Assembly: GCA_964580105.1 (NCBI GenBank)
Contig: CAZOJJ010000023.1
Location: forward strand, 1-46,635
DNA: 46,635 nt
From: CAZOJJ01 sp964580105
GTDB taxonomy: Bacteria; Bacteroidota; Rhodothermia; Rhodothermales; Rubricoccaceae
Direction: 5' to 3'
Shown here: positions 24,020-32,519 of the stretch, piece after piece
How positions within the stretch are numbered: the first letter of the stretch is position 1
Layout of the letters: the number at the start of each line of letters is the position of its first letter
Program-made: the position numbers and the translations under genes
The notes under the pieces: generated by a model
The model's database searches: none
Seen by the model: only the letters and a program-made list of their open reading frames with translations
What the model was told of the DNA's origin: nothing

Positions 24020-25264
24020 TCATCGGAACAGCGCGCGCGCCTCGCGGAGGTCGTAGACGAGGGTGAGCGAGGTCGTCATGATGCCCTCGGGGCCGATGCC
24101 CACGATGCCGCCGGCTGCGACCCGCCCTCGGTCGAGGTGGACGAGCGCGCCGCCGACGGCGAGGGCCGGCCGTAGCGGCACCGTCGCCTCGGCCGGGTCC
24201 ACGTCCTCGTCGAACGAGACGCGGAGGCTGAACTCCTCGCCGATGTCGTCGTAGGCGCTCCCGAGCATGGCCATCACGAGGCCGTTGACCTCGAGGAGCC
24301 CGAATCCGCGCCAGACCGGAAAGCGGAGGCCGCCGCCTACGGCGAAGAGGTCGCGTCCGAGGAAGCGGTCGCCGGGGTAGGCCGAGAGGAGGGCGTCGTC
24401 GAGGGTGGGGAGGTAGAAGAAGGGGAGGCGGGCATCGTCGTCGGCCCGCGTGATGCCGGCCACGGCGCGGCCGACGAGGGCGAAGGAGCCCCGGCGGTCG
24501 AGCGGCGCGAAGCCGTACACGCTTCCGAACACCTGGTTGAAGCGCAGCGCCGAGCCGTCGAGGGCGAAGAACCGCCGCGCCTCCACCTGCGCCAGGACGC
24601 CCCGCGTGGCGAGCGCGAGCCGGTCGCGGGTGTCCGACGAGAGCGCGAGGCCGAGCGAGACGCCGTAGCGGTCGTCGCCGCGGAGCCCGGCCAGGTTCTC
24701 CGCAGAGACCGGGTCCAGCACCGCCCGGGCACTGTCGAGCCCCCCCGTGACGGCGTCGAGGCGGTCCCACAGGAGGCGGGCCGTCGGCTGGAGGAGCAGG
24801 CCGGTGTGCCCGAGGGGGTACCAGCCCACGCGCGCCTCGGCCTCGGCGGAGGTGTAGTCCAGGTAGAGGCGGTCGTCGCGGTCGGCGCGCGGGCCGAGGC
24901 CGTAGAACCGACGCCGCGTCGTCGTGCGGACGGCCGCGCCCACGCCTGCGTAGAGGGGCCGGGTGTACGGGTTGCCGGAGTAGAGCGTGAGCGCCGCGCT
25001 CTGGTAGCGCTGCGAGAGGCGGGCGTCGAGCGTCGTCCGGCTGCCGTTCCAGCCGAGGTTCTCGACCGCAACGCCGCCCGCGATGCCGAACCCGCGCGAG
25101 GCGGAGTACAACGCCGTCGGGTAGAAGCGGGGCCGGATCTCGATGGGGTCCCGGTTGCGGACGGTGTCCGTCGGCGCTATCGGGCGGTCTGGGGGCGGCG
25201 AGGCGAAGACGATGGGAGCGGCCAGGACGGCCAGAGCGCCAGCGAGGAGCGCGCGACGGAGCAC
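24020..25264 (-). CDS. Omp85-type outer-membrane beta-barrel protein without POTRA domains
   Basis: A 414-residue outer-membrane protein. From the GTG at 25264 it begins with a signal peptide (VLRRALLAGALAVLAAPIVFA), whereas an upstream ATG would add about 50 Pro/Arg-rich residues that do not look coding. The body is made of alternating barrel strands. RRFYGLGPRADRDDRLYLDY and SLGLALSSDTRDRLALATRG match the bacterial surface antigen (D15) barrel, where the GLG and DxRD elements recur. It ends in TSLTLVYDLREARALFR, with a terminal aromatic-Arg. No POTRA domain precedes the barrel, so it is probably a patatin-type or stand-alone barrel rather than BamA. Confidence 0.78.
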   Translation of the reverse strand: MLRRALLAGALAVLAAPIVFASPPPDRPIAPTDTVRNRDPIEIRPRFYPTALYSASRGFGIAGGVAVENLGWNGSRTTLDARLSQRYQSAALTLYSGNPYTRPLYAGVGAAVRTTTRRRFYGLGPRADRDDRLYLDYTSAEAEARVGWYPLGHTGLLLQPTARLLWDRLDAVTGGLDSARAVLDPVSAENLAGLRGDDRYGVSLGLALSSDTRDRLALATRGVLAQVEARRFFALDGSALRFNQVFGSVYGFAPLDRRGSFALVGRAVAGITRADDDARLPFFYLPTLDDALLSAYPGDRFLGRDLFAVGGGLRFPVWRGFGLLEVNGLVMAMLGSAYDDIGEEFSLRVSFDEDVDPAEATVPLRPALAVGGALVHLDRGRVAAGGIVGIGPEGIMTTSLTLVYDLREARALFR

Positions 25265-25335
25265 AGGCGGAGGGAATGGGGGAGAAGCAGGGGGGAAGTT
25301 CGGGTGGAGCGAACGCCGCTTCAACGGGCTCCCGC

Positions 25336-25343
25336 TATCTTCG
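25336..25343 (+). promoter_or_regulatory. Putative -7 box for purD
   Basis: TATCTTCG ends 23 nt before the purD ATG and fits the recurring TAnCTTCG form. Confidence 0.4.
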
Positions 25344-25365
25344 ATCCATCCCATCCCCCCTGCCC

Positions 25366-26646
25366 ATGCCCCGCGTCCTCGTCGTCGGGAGTGGGGGCCG
25401 CGAGCACGCCATCCTCCACGCACTCGCCCGCAGCCCCCGCCGGCCCGACCTCCTCTGCGCCCCCGGCAACGCCGGGACGGCCGCCCTCGCCGAAAACATC
25501 CCCGTAGCGGCCGACGACCTCGACGGTCTCGTCGCCCTCGCCGCCGAGCGCGGCGTGGACCTCGTCATCGTCGGACCCGAGGTGCCGCTCGTGAGGGGGC
25601 TGACGGACCGGCTGAACGCCGTCGGTGTCCCGGTGGTCGGCCCCTCGGCCGGGGCGGCGCGCCTCGAAGGCAGCAAGGCGTTCGCCAAGGACTTCATGGC
25701 GCGCCACGGCATTCCGACGGCTGCCAGCCGCACGTTCGGGCACGAGGACGCCGCGGCGGCCCGCGCCTACGTCGAGGCGCACCCGCTGCCCGTCGTGCTC
25801 AAGGCCGACGGCCTCGCGGCGGGCAAGGGGGTCCTCGTCGCCGAGTCCCGCGAGGACGCGCTCGGCGCGCTCGACACGCTCTTCGACGGGGCCTTCGGCG
25901 AAGCCGGCCTCGCGGTCGTGGTCGAGGCGTTCATGCGGGGGGAGGAGGCCAGCGTCTTCGCCCTCACCGACGGCGCCGACTACGTCCTCCTCGCGCCCGC
26001 GCAGGACCACAAGCGCATCGGCGAGGGTGACACCGGCCCGAACACGGGCGGGATGGGCGCCTACGCACCCGCGCCCGTCGTTACGCCGGAGGTCTTGGCG
26101 CGCGTCGAGCGCGAGATCGTCCGTCCCGTCCTCGACGGCATGGCGGCCGACGGCCACCCGTACCGGGGCGTCCTCTACGTCGGCCTCATGATCACGGCCG
26201 AGGGGCCGAAGGTGGTCGAGTTCAACTGCCGCTTCGGCGACCCCGAGACGCAGGTGGTGCTCCCGCTGCTGGAAAGCGACGTGCTCGATCTGTTCGAGGC
26301 CGTCGCCTCCGGAACCGTCGGGCGTCAGGCGGTGCGCCAGCGCGAGGGGGCGGCGGCGTGCGTCGTCCTCGCCTCGGCGGGCTATCCGGGCTCGTACGCG
26401 AAGGGCGCGCCGATTTCGGGGCTGGACGAAGCGGCCGAGCACGCGCTCGTCTTCCACGCAGGCACGGCCGAGCGGGACGGCGAGGTGGTCACGAGCGGGG
26501 GGCGCGTCCTCGGTGTGACCGGCCTCGGCGACACGCTCCGGGAGGCGCTCGACCACGCCTACGCCGCAGCGGAGGCGATTCGGTTCGAGGGCAAAACCCT
26601 TCGCCGCGACATCGGCCGGAAAGGCCTGGCACGGACGGAGCGGTGA
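25366..26646 (+). CDS. purD: Phosphoribosylamine-glycine ligase (PurD)
   Basis: A 426-residue ATP-grasp enzyme that joins glycine to phosphoribosylamine, second step of purine synthesis. The N-terminal domain starts MPRVLVVGSGGREHAI, followed by LLCAPGNAGTA. The ATP-grasp region has LKADGLAAGKGVLVA, AQDHKRIGEGDTGPNTGGMG, and the metal-binding EFNCRFGDPETQVVLP; the C-terminal domain has the usual GYPG motif. Length is standard. Its TGA overlaps a GTG that starts the downstream propeller gene. The other purine genes here (purN-purH) are 19 kb away on the opposite strand. Confidence 0.98.
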   Translation: MPRVLVVGSGGREHAILHALARSPRRPDLLCAPGNAGTAALAENIPVAADDLDGLVALAAERGVDLVIVGPEVPLVRGLTDRLNAVGVPVVGPSAGAARLEGSKAFAKDFMARHGIPTAASRTFGHEDAAAARAYVEAHPLPVVLKADGLAAGKGVLVAESREDALGALDTLFDGAFGEAGLAVVVEAFMRGEEASVFALTDGADYVLLAPAQDHKRIGEGDTGPNTGGMGAYAPAPVVTPEVLARVEREIVRPVLDGMAADGHPYRGVLYVGLMITAEGPKVVEFNCRFGDPETQVVLPLLESDVLDLFEAVASGTVGRQAVRQREGAAACVVLASAGYPGSYAKGAPISGLDEAAEHALVFHAGTAERDGEVVTSGGRVLGVTGLGDTLREALDHAYAAAEAIRFEGKTLRRDIGRKGLARTER

Positions 26647-27620
26647 GCGGAACGCTACGACGTCCGGTTCGTGCGTCCTCCCCCTGCACCGCGGGGAGAG
26701 GGGGAACAGCGTGGCTTCTCGTCGTGAGCTTCCGGCTGTTCGCCTGCGCCGGTTCGCCGGACGTCGCAGTACCGGCGGGGCCGGTGCTCACCGACACCGC
26801 CCGCGAGGTTACCGAGGTGGCTCGCTTCCGCGATGCGCGGGCGCTGGCGGCCGATCCGGCCGGGCGCCTCTACGTCGTCGAAGCCGCCGAGTCGGCCGTC
26901 GTCGTCCTCGATGCGCGCGGGCTCCCCGTCGCCAGCCTCGGCGGTCCCGGCTCGGGCGACTACAGCTTCCTGGAACCCCACGACGTGGACCCCGCCAACG
27001 GCCTCGATCTCTTCGTCGCCGACGCGGGCAACGCGCGCATCCAGCGGCTCTCGGCCGACGGCCGCTTCATCGAAACCATCCCCGTCCCGGTGGGCGACCC
27101 CGAGCGGATGCGGCCGGATCGGCCGGCGGACCCATCCGACCCCGCCCAGCGCGGCCGGCCCGTCGCCGTGGCCGTCGGCCCGGCCGGCTCGCTCTACGCC
27201 GTCGAGGCGGAGCGGGGCGTGGTGCTCCGGTGGGACACCGGCCGCCGCCTCTCGCGCCGCCTCGGCGCCGACGGCTCCGGTGCGCTCGCCGACCCCACCG
27301 ACCTCGTCGTCTCGGGCGACGGCCGGGTGTTCGTTGCCGACGCGGGCCTGGGCGCCGTGCTCGTCTACGACGACCTCGGGGCGCTCGTCCGGGCCGTGCC
27401 GGGCGAGGCGGCCGGCGGCGTGGTGGCCGTCGGGCTGGCGCCGTCGCAGGACGGGGCGCGACTGCTCGTCGTCGGGCCGCGAGCGGTGGCGGTGCACCGG
27501 GCCGACGGTGGGCTCGTCGAGGTGATCCGGGTGGGTGGCTCCGAGCCGCTCGTCGGCGCGGCCGTCTCCGGCGGCGTGCTCCATATGTTGACCCCGACCC
27601 GGTTGCTGCGCGTGGAGTAG
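26643..27620 (+). CDS. NHL/SMP30-type beta-propeller lipoprotein
   Basis: About 325 residues from a GTG at 26643 that overlaps the purD stop (GTGA). An N-terminal stretch leads to a signal with lipobox (WLLVVSFRLFACAGS). The body has repeated blades of the NHL type: ARALAADPAGRLYVVEA, PHDVDPANGLDLFVADAGN, PVAVAVGPAGSLYAVEA and PTDLVVSGDGRVFVADAG, each with GRLYV or similar strands, so five to six blades in all. Such proteins bind ligands or act as lyases or surface sensors; no catalytic residues can be assigned. The GTG at about 26724 just before the signal is an alternative start. Translational coupling with purD looks incidental. Confidence 0.75.
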   Translation: MSGTLRRPVRASSPCTAGRGGTAWLLVVSFRLFACAGSPDVAVPAGPVLTDTAREVTEVARFRDARALAADPAGRLYVVEAAESAVVVLDARGLPVASLGGPGSGDYSFLEPHDVDPANGLDLFVADAGNARIQRLSADGRFIETIPVPVGDPERMRPDRPADPSDPAQRGRPVAVAVGPAGSLYAVEAERGVVLRWDTGRRLSRRLGADGSGALADPTDLVVSGDGRVFVADAGLGAVLVYDDLGALVRAVPGEAAGGVVAVGLAPSQDGARLLVVGPRAVAVHRADGGLVEVIRVGGSEPLVGAAVSGGVLHMLTPTRLLRVE

Positions 27621-27635
27621 CGCCGACGAAGCGCC

Positions 27636-27667
27636 TTGCGCCCGCCCGCCCGGGGGCGCTACGTTCC
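27636..27667 (+). promoter_or_regulatory. Putative promoter for the large envelope protein gene
   Basis: TTG at 27636-27638 is followed after 21 nt by TACGTTCC (27660-27667), 90 nt before the ATG at 27758. Spacing matches the -33/-7 pair seen at 13917-13947. Confidence 0.45.
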
Positions 27668-27757
27668 GGCCCCCTGAACCCGCGCCGACGCCCCCGCCGT
27701 TCGCTACCCCGTCCGACACCGCCGACCCGCCCGGGACGCCCGTCCCATCCCCGGCCG

Positions 27758-30700
27758 ATGGGGGCTCGCCGCCTGATCCTGCTCGCCGCTTTCGTCCTCG
27801 CCGCTTTCGTCCTCGCCGCGTTCGCGGCGGAGGGCGCGCGTGCGCAGCCCGGCCTCGGCGCCGTGCAGGACACCCTGCGGATCGAAGAAGGGCAGCCGCT
27901 TCGCCTCCGCCCGAACGTCATCCCGGGCTCCGAGGCGCTCACCCTCACCCGCACGAGCCTCGTCCCGCGTCCGCTCGGCCCCGACGAGTACCGCCTCGAC
28001 TACCGGACGGGCACCCTCGACCTCCGGCTGACGACGCCCCCCGACTCCGGCGCCGTCCTCATCGCCCGGTACCGCGTCCTCGACCTCGGGCTCCAGGCCG
28101 TTTACGCGCGTCGGCGCGTGGCCGAGGCAGAGGAGGACACCGCCGGTATGCTGCGCGTCATCGAGGTGGAAACGCCGGGGGTGGAGGCGGCCGAGCCGCT
28201 CTTTGGGACGACGCAGCTCCAGCGGCGCGGCTCCATCACGCGCGGCGTCATCGCTGGGAGCAACCGTGACGTGAGCGTGGAATCCGGCCTGCGGATGGAG
28301 CTCACCGGCCCCATCGCCGAGGACGTGACGGTGCAGGCCGTCCTCACCGACGAGAACACGCCGATCCAGCCCGAGGGCACCACGCAGCAGCTCTCCGACT
28401 TCGACCGCGTCTACATCCAGCTCGACGCACCCGTCGGCCAGGCCCGCCTCGGCGACGTGGACCTCGCCGTGGCCGGCACCGAGTTCGCCTCGTTCACGCG
28501 GAAGATCCAGGGCGCGGCCTTCGAACTGCGCGCGCCCGCGCTGGGCCCGTTCGCGGGCGGACGCCTCCGGGGCGCCGGCGCCACGACGCGCGGGATCTTC
28601 CGCAGCCAGGACCTCGACGCCATCGAGGGCGTGCAGGGGCCGTACCGCCTGCGCGGGCAGCAGGGCGAGGAGTTCGTCATCGTCATCGCGGGAAGCGAGC
28701 GGGTCTACCTCGACGGCGTGCTCCTCACGCGCGGCGAGAACAACGACTACGTGATTGACTACGCGACGGGCGAGCTGACCTTCACGCCGCAGCGGCTCAT
28801 CACCGCCGAGCGCCGCATCACCGTGGACTTCGAGTACACCACGAGCCGGTTTACGCGGACGCTCCTCGTGGGCGAGGCCGAGGCGGGGTTCTGGCCGCAG
28901 GCCGAGGGCGAGGCGCGCGGGCGCCTCGGCGTGGCCGTCCTCCGCGAAGCCGACGCCGCCACCTTCGGCGCCGAGCTCGGGCTCTCCGAGGCCGACCTCG
29001 ACGCCATCGCCGCCGCGGGTGACACCGACGTGCTCGTGGACGGCGCCGAGCGCGTGCCCTACGACCCCGAGAGCCCGTTCGTCCTCTACACCCGCGCCGA
29101 CACCGTCTTTGCGGGCACGACCTACCGCATCTACGTCCCCGCCACCGCCGAGGCCGACTCCGTCTACCGCGTCCGCTTCACGCGCGTGCCCGACGGCAGC
29201 GGGCAGTACGTCCGCAGCGGCAACGTCATCAACGGCATCCTCTTCGAGTGGGCCGGCCCCACCGGCGGCGACTACATCCCGTTCCGCGTCCTCCCGCGCC
29301 CGCAGCTCCGGCGGCTCGTGGACGTGAACGGCACCATCGAGCCCCTCCGCGGCCTCGAAGCCTTCGGCGAGTGGGCCGGCTCGACCAACGACGCCAACGC
29401 GCTCTCCGACCTCGACGCCGGGGACGACGACGGCCAGGCGTACGTGGCCGGCCTCCGCCTCAAGCCGACGCCGCTCGTCCTCGGTGGCCGCGACGCCGGG
29501 CGGCTCTCGGCGCTCGTCCGCCGCCGCCACCAGGGCGAGACGTTCCGGGGCTTCGACCGCACGCGGCCCGTCGAGTTCAACCGGATCTGGAACCTCGCCC
29601 GCGCCGGCTCCGCCTTCGGCGACCTCGACTCGCTCCGGGAGGTCACGACGGAGGGCTTCGCGCAGTGGGAGGGGAGCGCGCGCTCCCGCCTCCGCGTCGA
29701 GGCGGGGCAACTCGACCTCGGCGGCGGGGTGTTCGAGGCCCGGCGCGGCGCCGTCGAAGCGCGGTTCGACGAGCCCGGGCTGGCGCGAGGCTTCCTGCCG
29801 GCCCTCAGCTACCGCCTCGACCTGACGACGAGCGACGACGGCTTCTCGAACGTGGACGGCCGCTTCCGCCGCCAGCGAGGGGACGTCCGCAAGCCGCTCT
29901 TCGGCGGGCGGCTCACGCCGCTGATCGGCTTCGAGGAGGAGCGGCGGGCGCAGGACGTGCGGGGCGCCGACAGCCTGGCCGTCGGCTCGTTCGCCTTCCA
30001 GGCCGTCCGCCCCGGCCTCGCGTGGACGACGGACCGGCTCACGGCCGAGGCCGGCGTCGAATTCCGCCGCGAGCAGGAGCCGCTCGGCGGCGCGCTCCGC
30101 TCGTCCGCCGAAGCGACCACCCTCGAAACGAACCTCGCCTACCGGCCGGGCGCGGCGTTTACGTCCGAGGCGCGCGTGGCGTATCGGCTCAAGGACGTGG
30201 ACCCGCGCTTCGAGGGCGCCGAGGGCCGCGAGGACAACGAGAGCCTGGCGATCCGCTGGACGAGCCGGGCCACGCCGCTCCGCCGGTCCGTCGAGGTGAC
30301 GACGCTCTACGAGGCGCTGACGGAGCGAACGCCGCTGTTGCAGGAAACCTACGTGCTCGTCGGCCCCGAGCTGGGCGAGTACGTCTGGCGCGACGGCGAG
30401 GGGGAGCCCCGCGCGGGCGAGCCCGACGGCGTGCCGCAGGTGGACGAGTTCTTCCCCGAGACGACCCCGCTCGAAGGCACCTACGCCCGCACGTTCGTCC
30501 CGTCCGACCAGCTGTTCCCGACCATCGGCGTGCAGGCGCAGCTCCGCCTCCGTCTCGACCCCGGGCGCCTCGTCCGCAGCCGCGACGACCGGCGGCTGCT
30601 CGCCCGCCTCGCTCGCACCGTCTCGACGCAGACGACGATCGAGGTGCGCGAGAAGAGCACCGAGCGCGACCTCCGCCAGGTCTACCTCCTCAACCCGGCC

Positions 30701-31420
30701 GTCCTCCAGCAACGCACGCCCCGCGTCGTGGACGGCGACACGCTCGCGCCGGCTACGATCAACGGCCGGTTCCGCCTCGGGCAGGACGTGACGCTCTTCC
30801 CCGACCGGCCGAACTACGGCGCACGCCTGGCGCTGAGCCACCTCACCAGCACGGCCCGCCTCGCGGCCGGCTCCGAGACGCGGCTCCTCCGCACGGCCCG
30901 CCTCGAAGGGAACGTGGCCGTCTCGCGCCGCCTCGGCCTCCGCCTCATCGGCGAGGCCGAGCGGAACCGGACGGCCAGCGAGGCCTTCGCCTCGCGAACC
31001 TTCGACATCCGCAGCCTCGGCCTCGAACCGCAGGCGACGCTCTCGCTCGGAAGCGCCCTCGGATTCACGCTCGGCCTCGCCTACGCCGACAAGACGAACG
31101 ACCTCGCCGGGCCGGATCAGCCCGCCGCTGCCACCGTCTTCCGCATCCCGCTCGAAGCGCGCCTCACGCTCGCGCGGCGCCTCTCGCTCACCGCCCGCCT
31201 CGAACGGGCCGACGTGACCATCGAGGGTGGAGGGACGAACGGGCTGACGACGTTCGAGCTGACCGAGGGGCGCGGGCCGGGCACGTCGTACCTCTGGGGG
31301 CTCGTCGGGCAGTACACCATCAACAGCCTGCTCCGCGCCTCGCTGTTCTACGACGGCCGTGCCCCCGCCGACGCGCCCGTCATTCACACCGTCCGCATGC
31401 AGCTCTCGGCGGTGTTCTGA
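27758..31420 (+). CDS. Large secreted/outer-membrane protein, Bacteroidota cell-surface family
   Basis: A 1220-residue protein with signal peptide MGARRLILLAAFVLAAFVLA. Residues about 150-260 hold a recognisable Bacteroidota envelope module: RRGSITRGVIAGSNRDVSVE, VQAVLTDENTPIQPEGTTQQ and FDRVYIQLDAP. Similar phrases occur in large outer-membrane proteins of the phylum, and the fold recalls SprA-like translocons, though SprA itself is about twice as long. The middle has Ig-like strands (VYLDGVLLTRGENNDYVIDY). The C-terminal half has long, alternating, charged amphipathic strands rich in Arg, Glu and Leu, ending in RMQLSAVF with the terminal Phe expected of an outer-membrane barrel. Function is unknown; secretion or surface assembly is an inference. 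The ATG at 27758 gives the clean signal peptide. Confidence 0.8.
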   Translation: MGARRLILLAAFVLAAFVLAAFAAEGARAQPGLGAVQDTLRIEEGQPLRLRPNVIPGSEALTLTRTSLVPRPLGPDEYRLDYRTGTLDLRLTTPPDSGAVLIARYRVLDLGLQAVYARRRVAEAEEDTAGMLRVIEVETPGVEAAEPLFGTTQLQRRGSITRGVIAGSNRDVSVESGLRMELTGPIAEDVTVQAVLTDENTPIQPEGTTQQLSDFDRVYIQLDAPVGQARLGDVDLAVAGTEFASFTRKIQGAAFELRAPALGPFAGGRLRGAGATTRGIFRSQDLDAIEGVQGPYRLRGQQGEEFVIVIAGSERVYLDGVLLTRGENNDYVIDYATGELTFTPQRLITAERRITVDFEYTTSRFTRTLLVGEAEAGFWPQAEGEARGRLGVAVLREADAATFGAELGLSEADLDAIAAAGDTDVLVDGAERVPYDPESPFVLYTRADTVFAGTTYRIYVPATAEADSVYRVRFTRVPDGSGQYVRSGNVINGILFEWAGPTGGDYIPFRVLPRPQLRRLVDVNGTIEPLRGLEAFGEWAGSTNDANALSDLDAGDDDGQAYVAGLRLKPTPLVLGGRDAGRLSALVRRRHQGETFRGFDRTRPVEFNRIWNLARAGSAFGDLDSLREVTTEGFAQWEGSARSRLRVEAGQLDLGGGVFEARRGAVEARFDEPGLARGFLPALSYRLDLTTSDDGFSNVDGRFRRQRGDVRKPLFGGRLTPLIGFEEERRAQDVRGADSLAVGSFAFQAVRPGLAWTTDRLTAEAGVEFRREQEPLGGALRSSAEATTLETNLAYRPGAAFTSEARVAYRLKDVDPRFEGAEGREDNESLAIRWTSRATPLRRSVEVTTLYEALTERTPLLQETYVLVGPELGEYVWRDGEGEPRAGEPDGVPQVDEFFPETTPLEGTYARTFVPSDQLFPTIGVQAQLRLRLDPGRLVRSRDDRRLLARLARTVSTQTTIEVREKSTERDLRQVYLLNPAVLQQRTPRVVDGDTLAPATINGRFRLGQDVTLFPDRPNYGARLALSHLTSTARLAAGSETRLLRTARLEGNVAVSRRLGLRLIGEAERNRTASEAFASRTFDIRSLGLEPQATLSLGSALGFTLGLAYADKTNDLAGPDQPAAATVFRIPLEARLTLARRLSLTARLERADVTIEGGGTNGLTTFELTEGRGPGTSYLWGLVGQYTINSLLRASLFYDGRAPADAPVIHTVRMQLSAVF
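27782..27826. repeat. 15-nt tandem repeat inside a signal-peptide coding region
   Basis: CTCGCCGCTTTCGTC occurs at 27782-27796 and 27797-27811, and a diverged third copy fills 27812-27826. It lengthens the hydrophobic core of the signal peptide in five-residue steps (LAAFV). Confidence 0.9.
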
Positions 31421-31457
31421 GGGCGCTGGGCGGAGGGCGCCGGCGGTGGTGCCTCCG

Positions 31458-31472
31458 GGCCCTGGCAGGGCC
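31458..31472 (+). terminator. Short hairpin after the large envelope protein gene
   Basis: GGCCC (31458-31462) pairs with GGGCC (31468-31472), and TG/CA can extend the stem. It lies 38 nt past the TGA at 31420. There is no T-run, so termination is uncertain. Confidence 0.35.
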
Positions 31473-31677
31473 GGGAGGATGCCCTTGAGGATGCCCTTGA
31501 GGATGCCCTTGAGGATGCCCTTNNNNNNNNNNNNNNNNNNNNNNNNNNNNNNNNNNNNNNNNNNNNNNNNNNNNNNNNNNNNNNNNNNNNNNNNNNNNNN
31601 NNNNNNNNNNNNNNNNNNNNNNGGGCCGGGAGGATGCCCTTGAGGATGCCCTTGAGGATGCCCTTGAGGATGCCCTT
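31468..31677. repeat. 12-nt minisatellite flanking the assembly gap
   Basis: The unit GAGGATGCCCTT occurs four times left of the gap (31475-31522) and four times right of it (31630-31677), all perfect. With the preceding bases, the stretches 31468-31522 and 31623-31677 form an identical 55-nt direct repeat ending and starting exactly at the gap edges. Apparent peptide repeats (KGIL or RMPL) in ORFs across it are not evidence of a gene. Confidence 0.95.
31523..31622. other. Assembly gap (100 N)
   Basis: Exactly 100 unknown bases, the usual placeholder for a gap of unknown size. The rest of the 31421-31821 region holds the hairpin, the 12-nt repeat and a promoter-like box, but no gene. Confidence 0.98.
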
Positions 31678-31695
31678 CTCGTCCCCCGGCGTGGC

Positions 31696-31703
31696 TACCT
31701 TCG
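31696..31703 (+). promoter_or_regulatory. Putative -7 box for the PhoU/Na-Pi pair
   Basis: TACCTTCG, identical to the box before the first gene of the window, lies 118 nt before the PhoU start. The long leader makes this less certain. Confidence 0.35.
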
Positions 31704-31821
31704 GGGGCGCGGCAGAAGCGGGCGGGGGCGACGCTGTGGCCGCGCCGCGCTCGCCGAGCGCTCCTTCCTCTTCTGAACACCCCCTTCTGCCGGGCGCTTG
31801 CGTCCGCAACCGATCCCCGCC

Positions 31822-32487
31822 ATGAAACTCTTCAATTTTCTATCGGACCGCCGCCCGCCCCTCGTCGAGCAGAGCCTTCAGAACCTCGGGGGGATGCTCG
31901 AAACGGCGGGCGAGATGTTCGCCGCCGCCACCGCCTACCTCCTGGAGAACGAGGCGCTCACGATGGACCTCTCGGCCCAGGACGAGAAGGTCAACGCGTG
32001 GGAGCGGGCCATCCGCCGCGCCGTCCTGGAGCACATGGCCGTCGATCCGCGCGACGAGCTCACGCTGAGCCTGCTCGTGCTCTCGGTCGTACAGGACGCC
32101 GAGCGCTGCGGCGACCTCGCCAAGAGCATCGCCAAGGCCGCCGACCTCGCCGACGCTCCGCGCATGGGGCGCCACGTGGAGGCGCTGCGGGCCATCCGGG
32201 ACCGCGTGCAGGCCCTCTTCCCGCAGGCCCGGTCGGCCTTCCTCGCGGCCGACGCCACGGCCGCCCGCCGCGTCATGGAGGAGCACGACGCGCTCAAGAA
32301 GGAGGTCACGCACTACCTCAAGGAGCTGGCCTCGGCCGACGACGTCACGCCCAACCTCGCCGTCGTCCTCGCCGTCGCCTCGCGGATGGTCGGGCGGGTG
32401 TCGAGCCACCTCTCCAACATCATCTCGTCGGTCGTGATGCCGTTCGACCAGATCCGCCGCTCGCCCACCTGGGGCGACGACGAGTAA
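31822..32487 (+). CDS. PhoU domain-containing protein
   Basis: A 221-residue all-helical cytoplasmic protein. Two PhoU-type three-helix bundles are suggested by DEKVNAWERAIRRAV (residues about 54-68), VVQDAERCGDLAKSIAKAAD (about 90-110) and a second half with MEEHDALKKEV and VGRVSSHLSNIISSVV. The E/DxxxD metal-binding pattern of PhoU is present in DAERCGD. The ATG at 31822 gives MKLFNFLSDRR. It sits 32 nt before an Na/Pi cotransporter gene, where PhoU-like proteins commonly control phosphate uptake. No Pst transporter is present. Confidence 0.88.
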   Translation: MKLFNFLSDRRPPLVEQSLQNLGGMLETAGEMFAAATAYLLENEALTMDLSAQDEKVNAWERAIRRAVLEHMAVDPRDELTLSLLVLSVVQDAERCGDLAKSIAKAADLADAPRMGRHVEALRAIRDRVQALFPQARSAFLAADATAARRVMEEHDALKKEVTHYLKELASADDVTPNLAVVLAVASRMVGRVSSHLSNIISSVVMPFDQIRRSPTWGDDE

Positions 32488-32519
32488 GCGCGCCCCGCCC
32501 GGCCCCGACTGCCACCGAC

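Noticed and set aside
26690..26725. GC-rich inverted sequence (CCTCCCCCTG...GGGGAGAGGG) as a REP element or terminator
   Set aside because: It lies inside the 5' part of the propeller gene, the stem is interrupted, and no other copy is seen in the window.
31384..31809. KGIL and RMPL repeat peptides across the gap
   Set aside because: They arise from translating the 12-nt repeat and the N run; no start, family or codon support.
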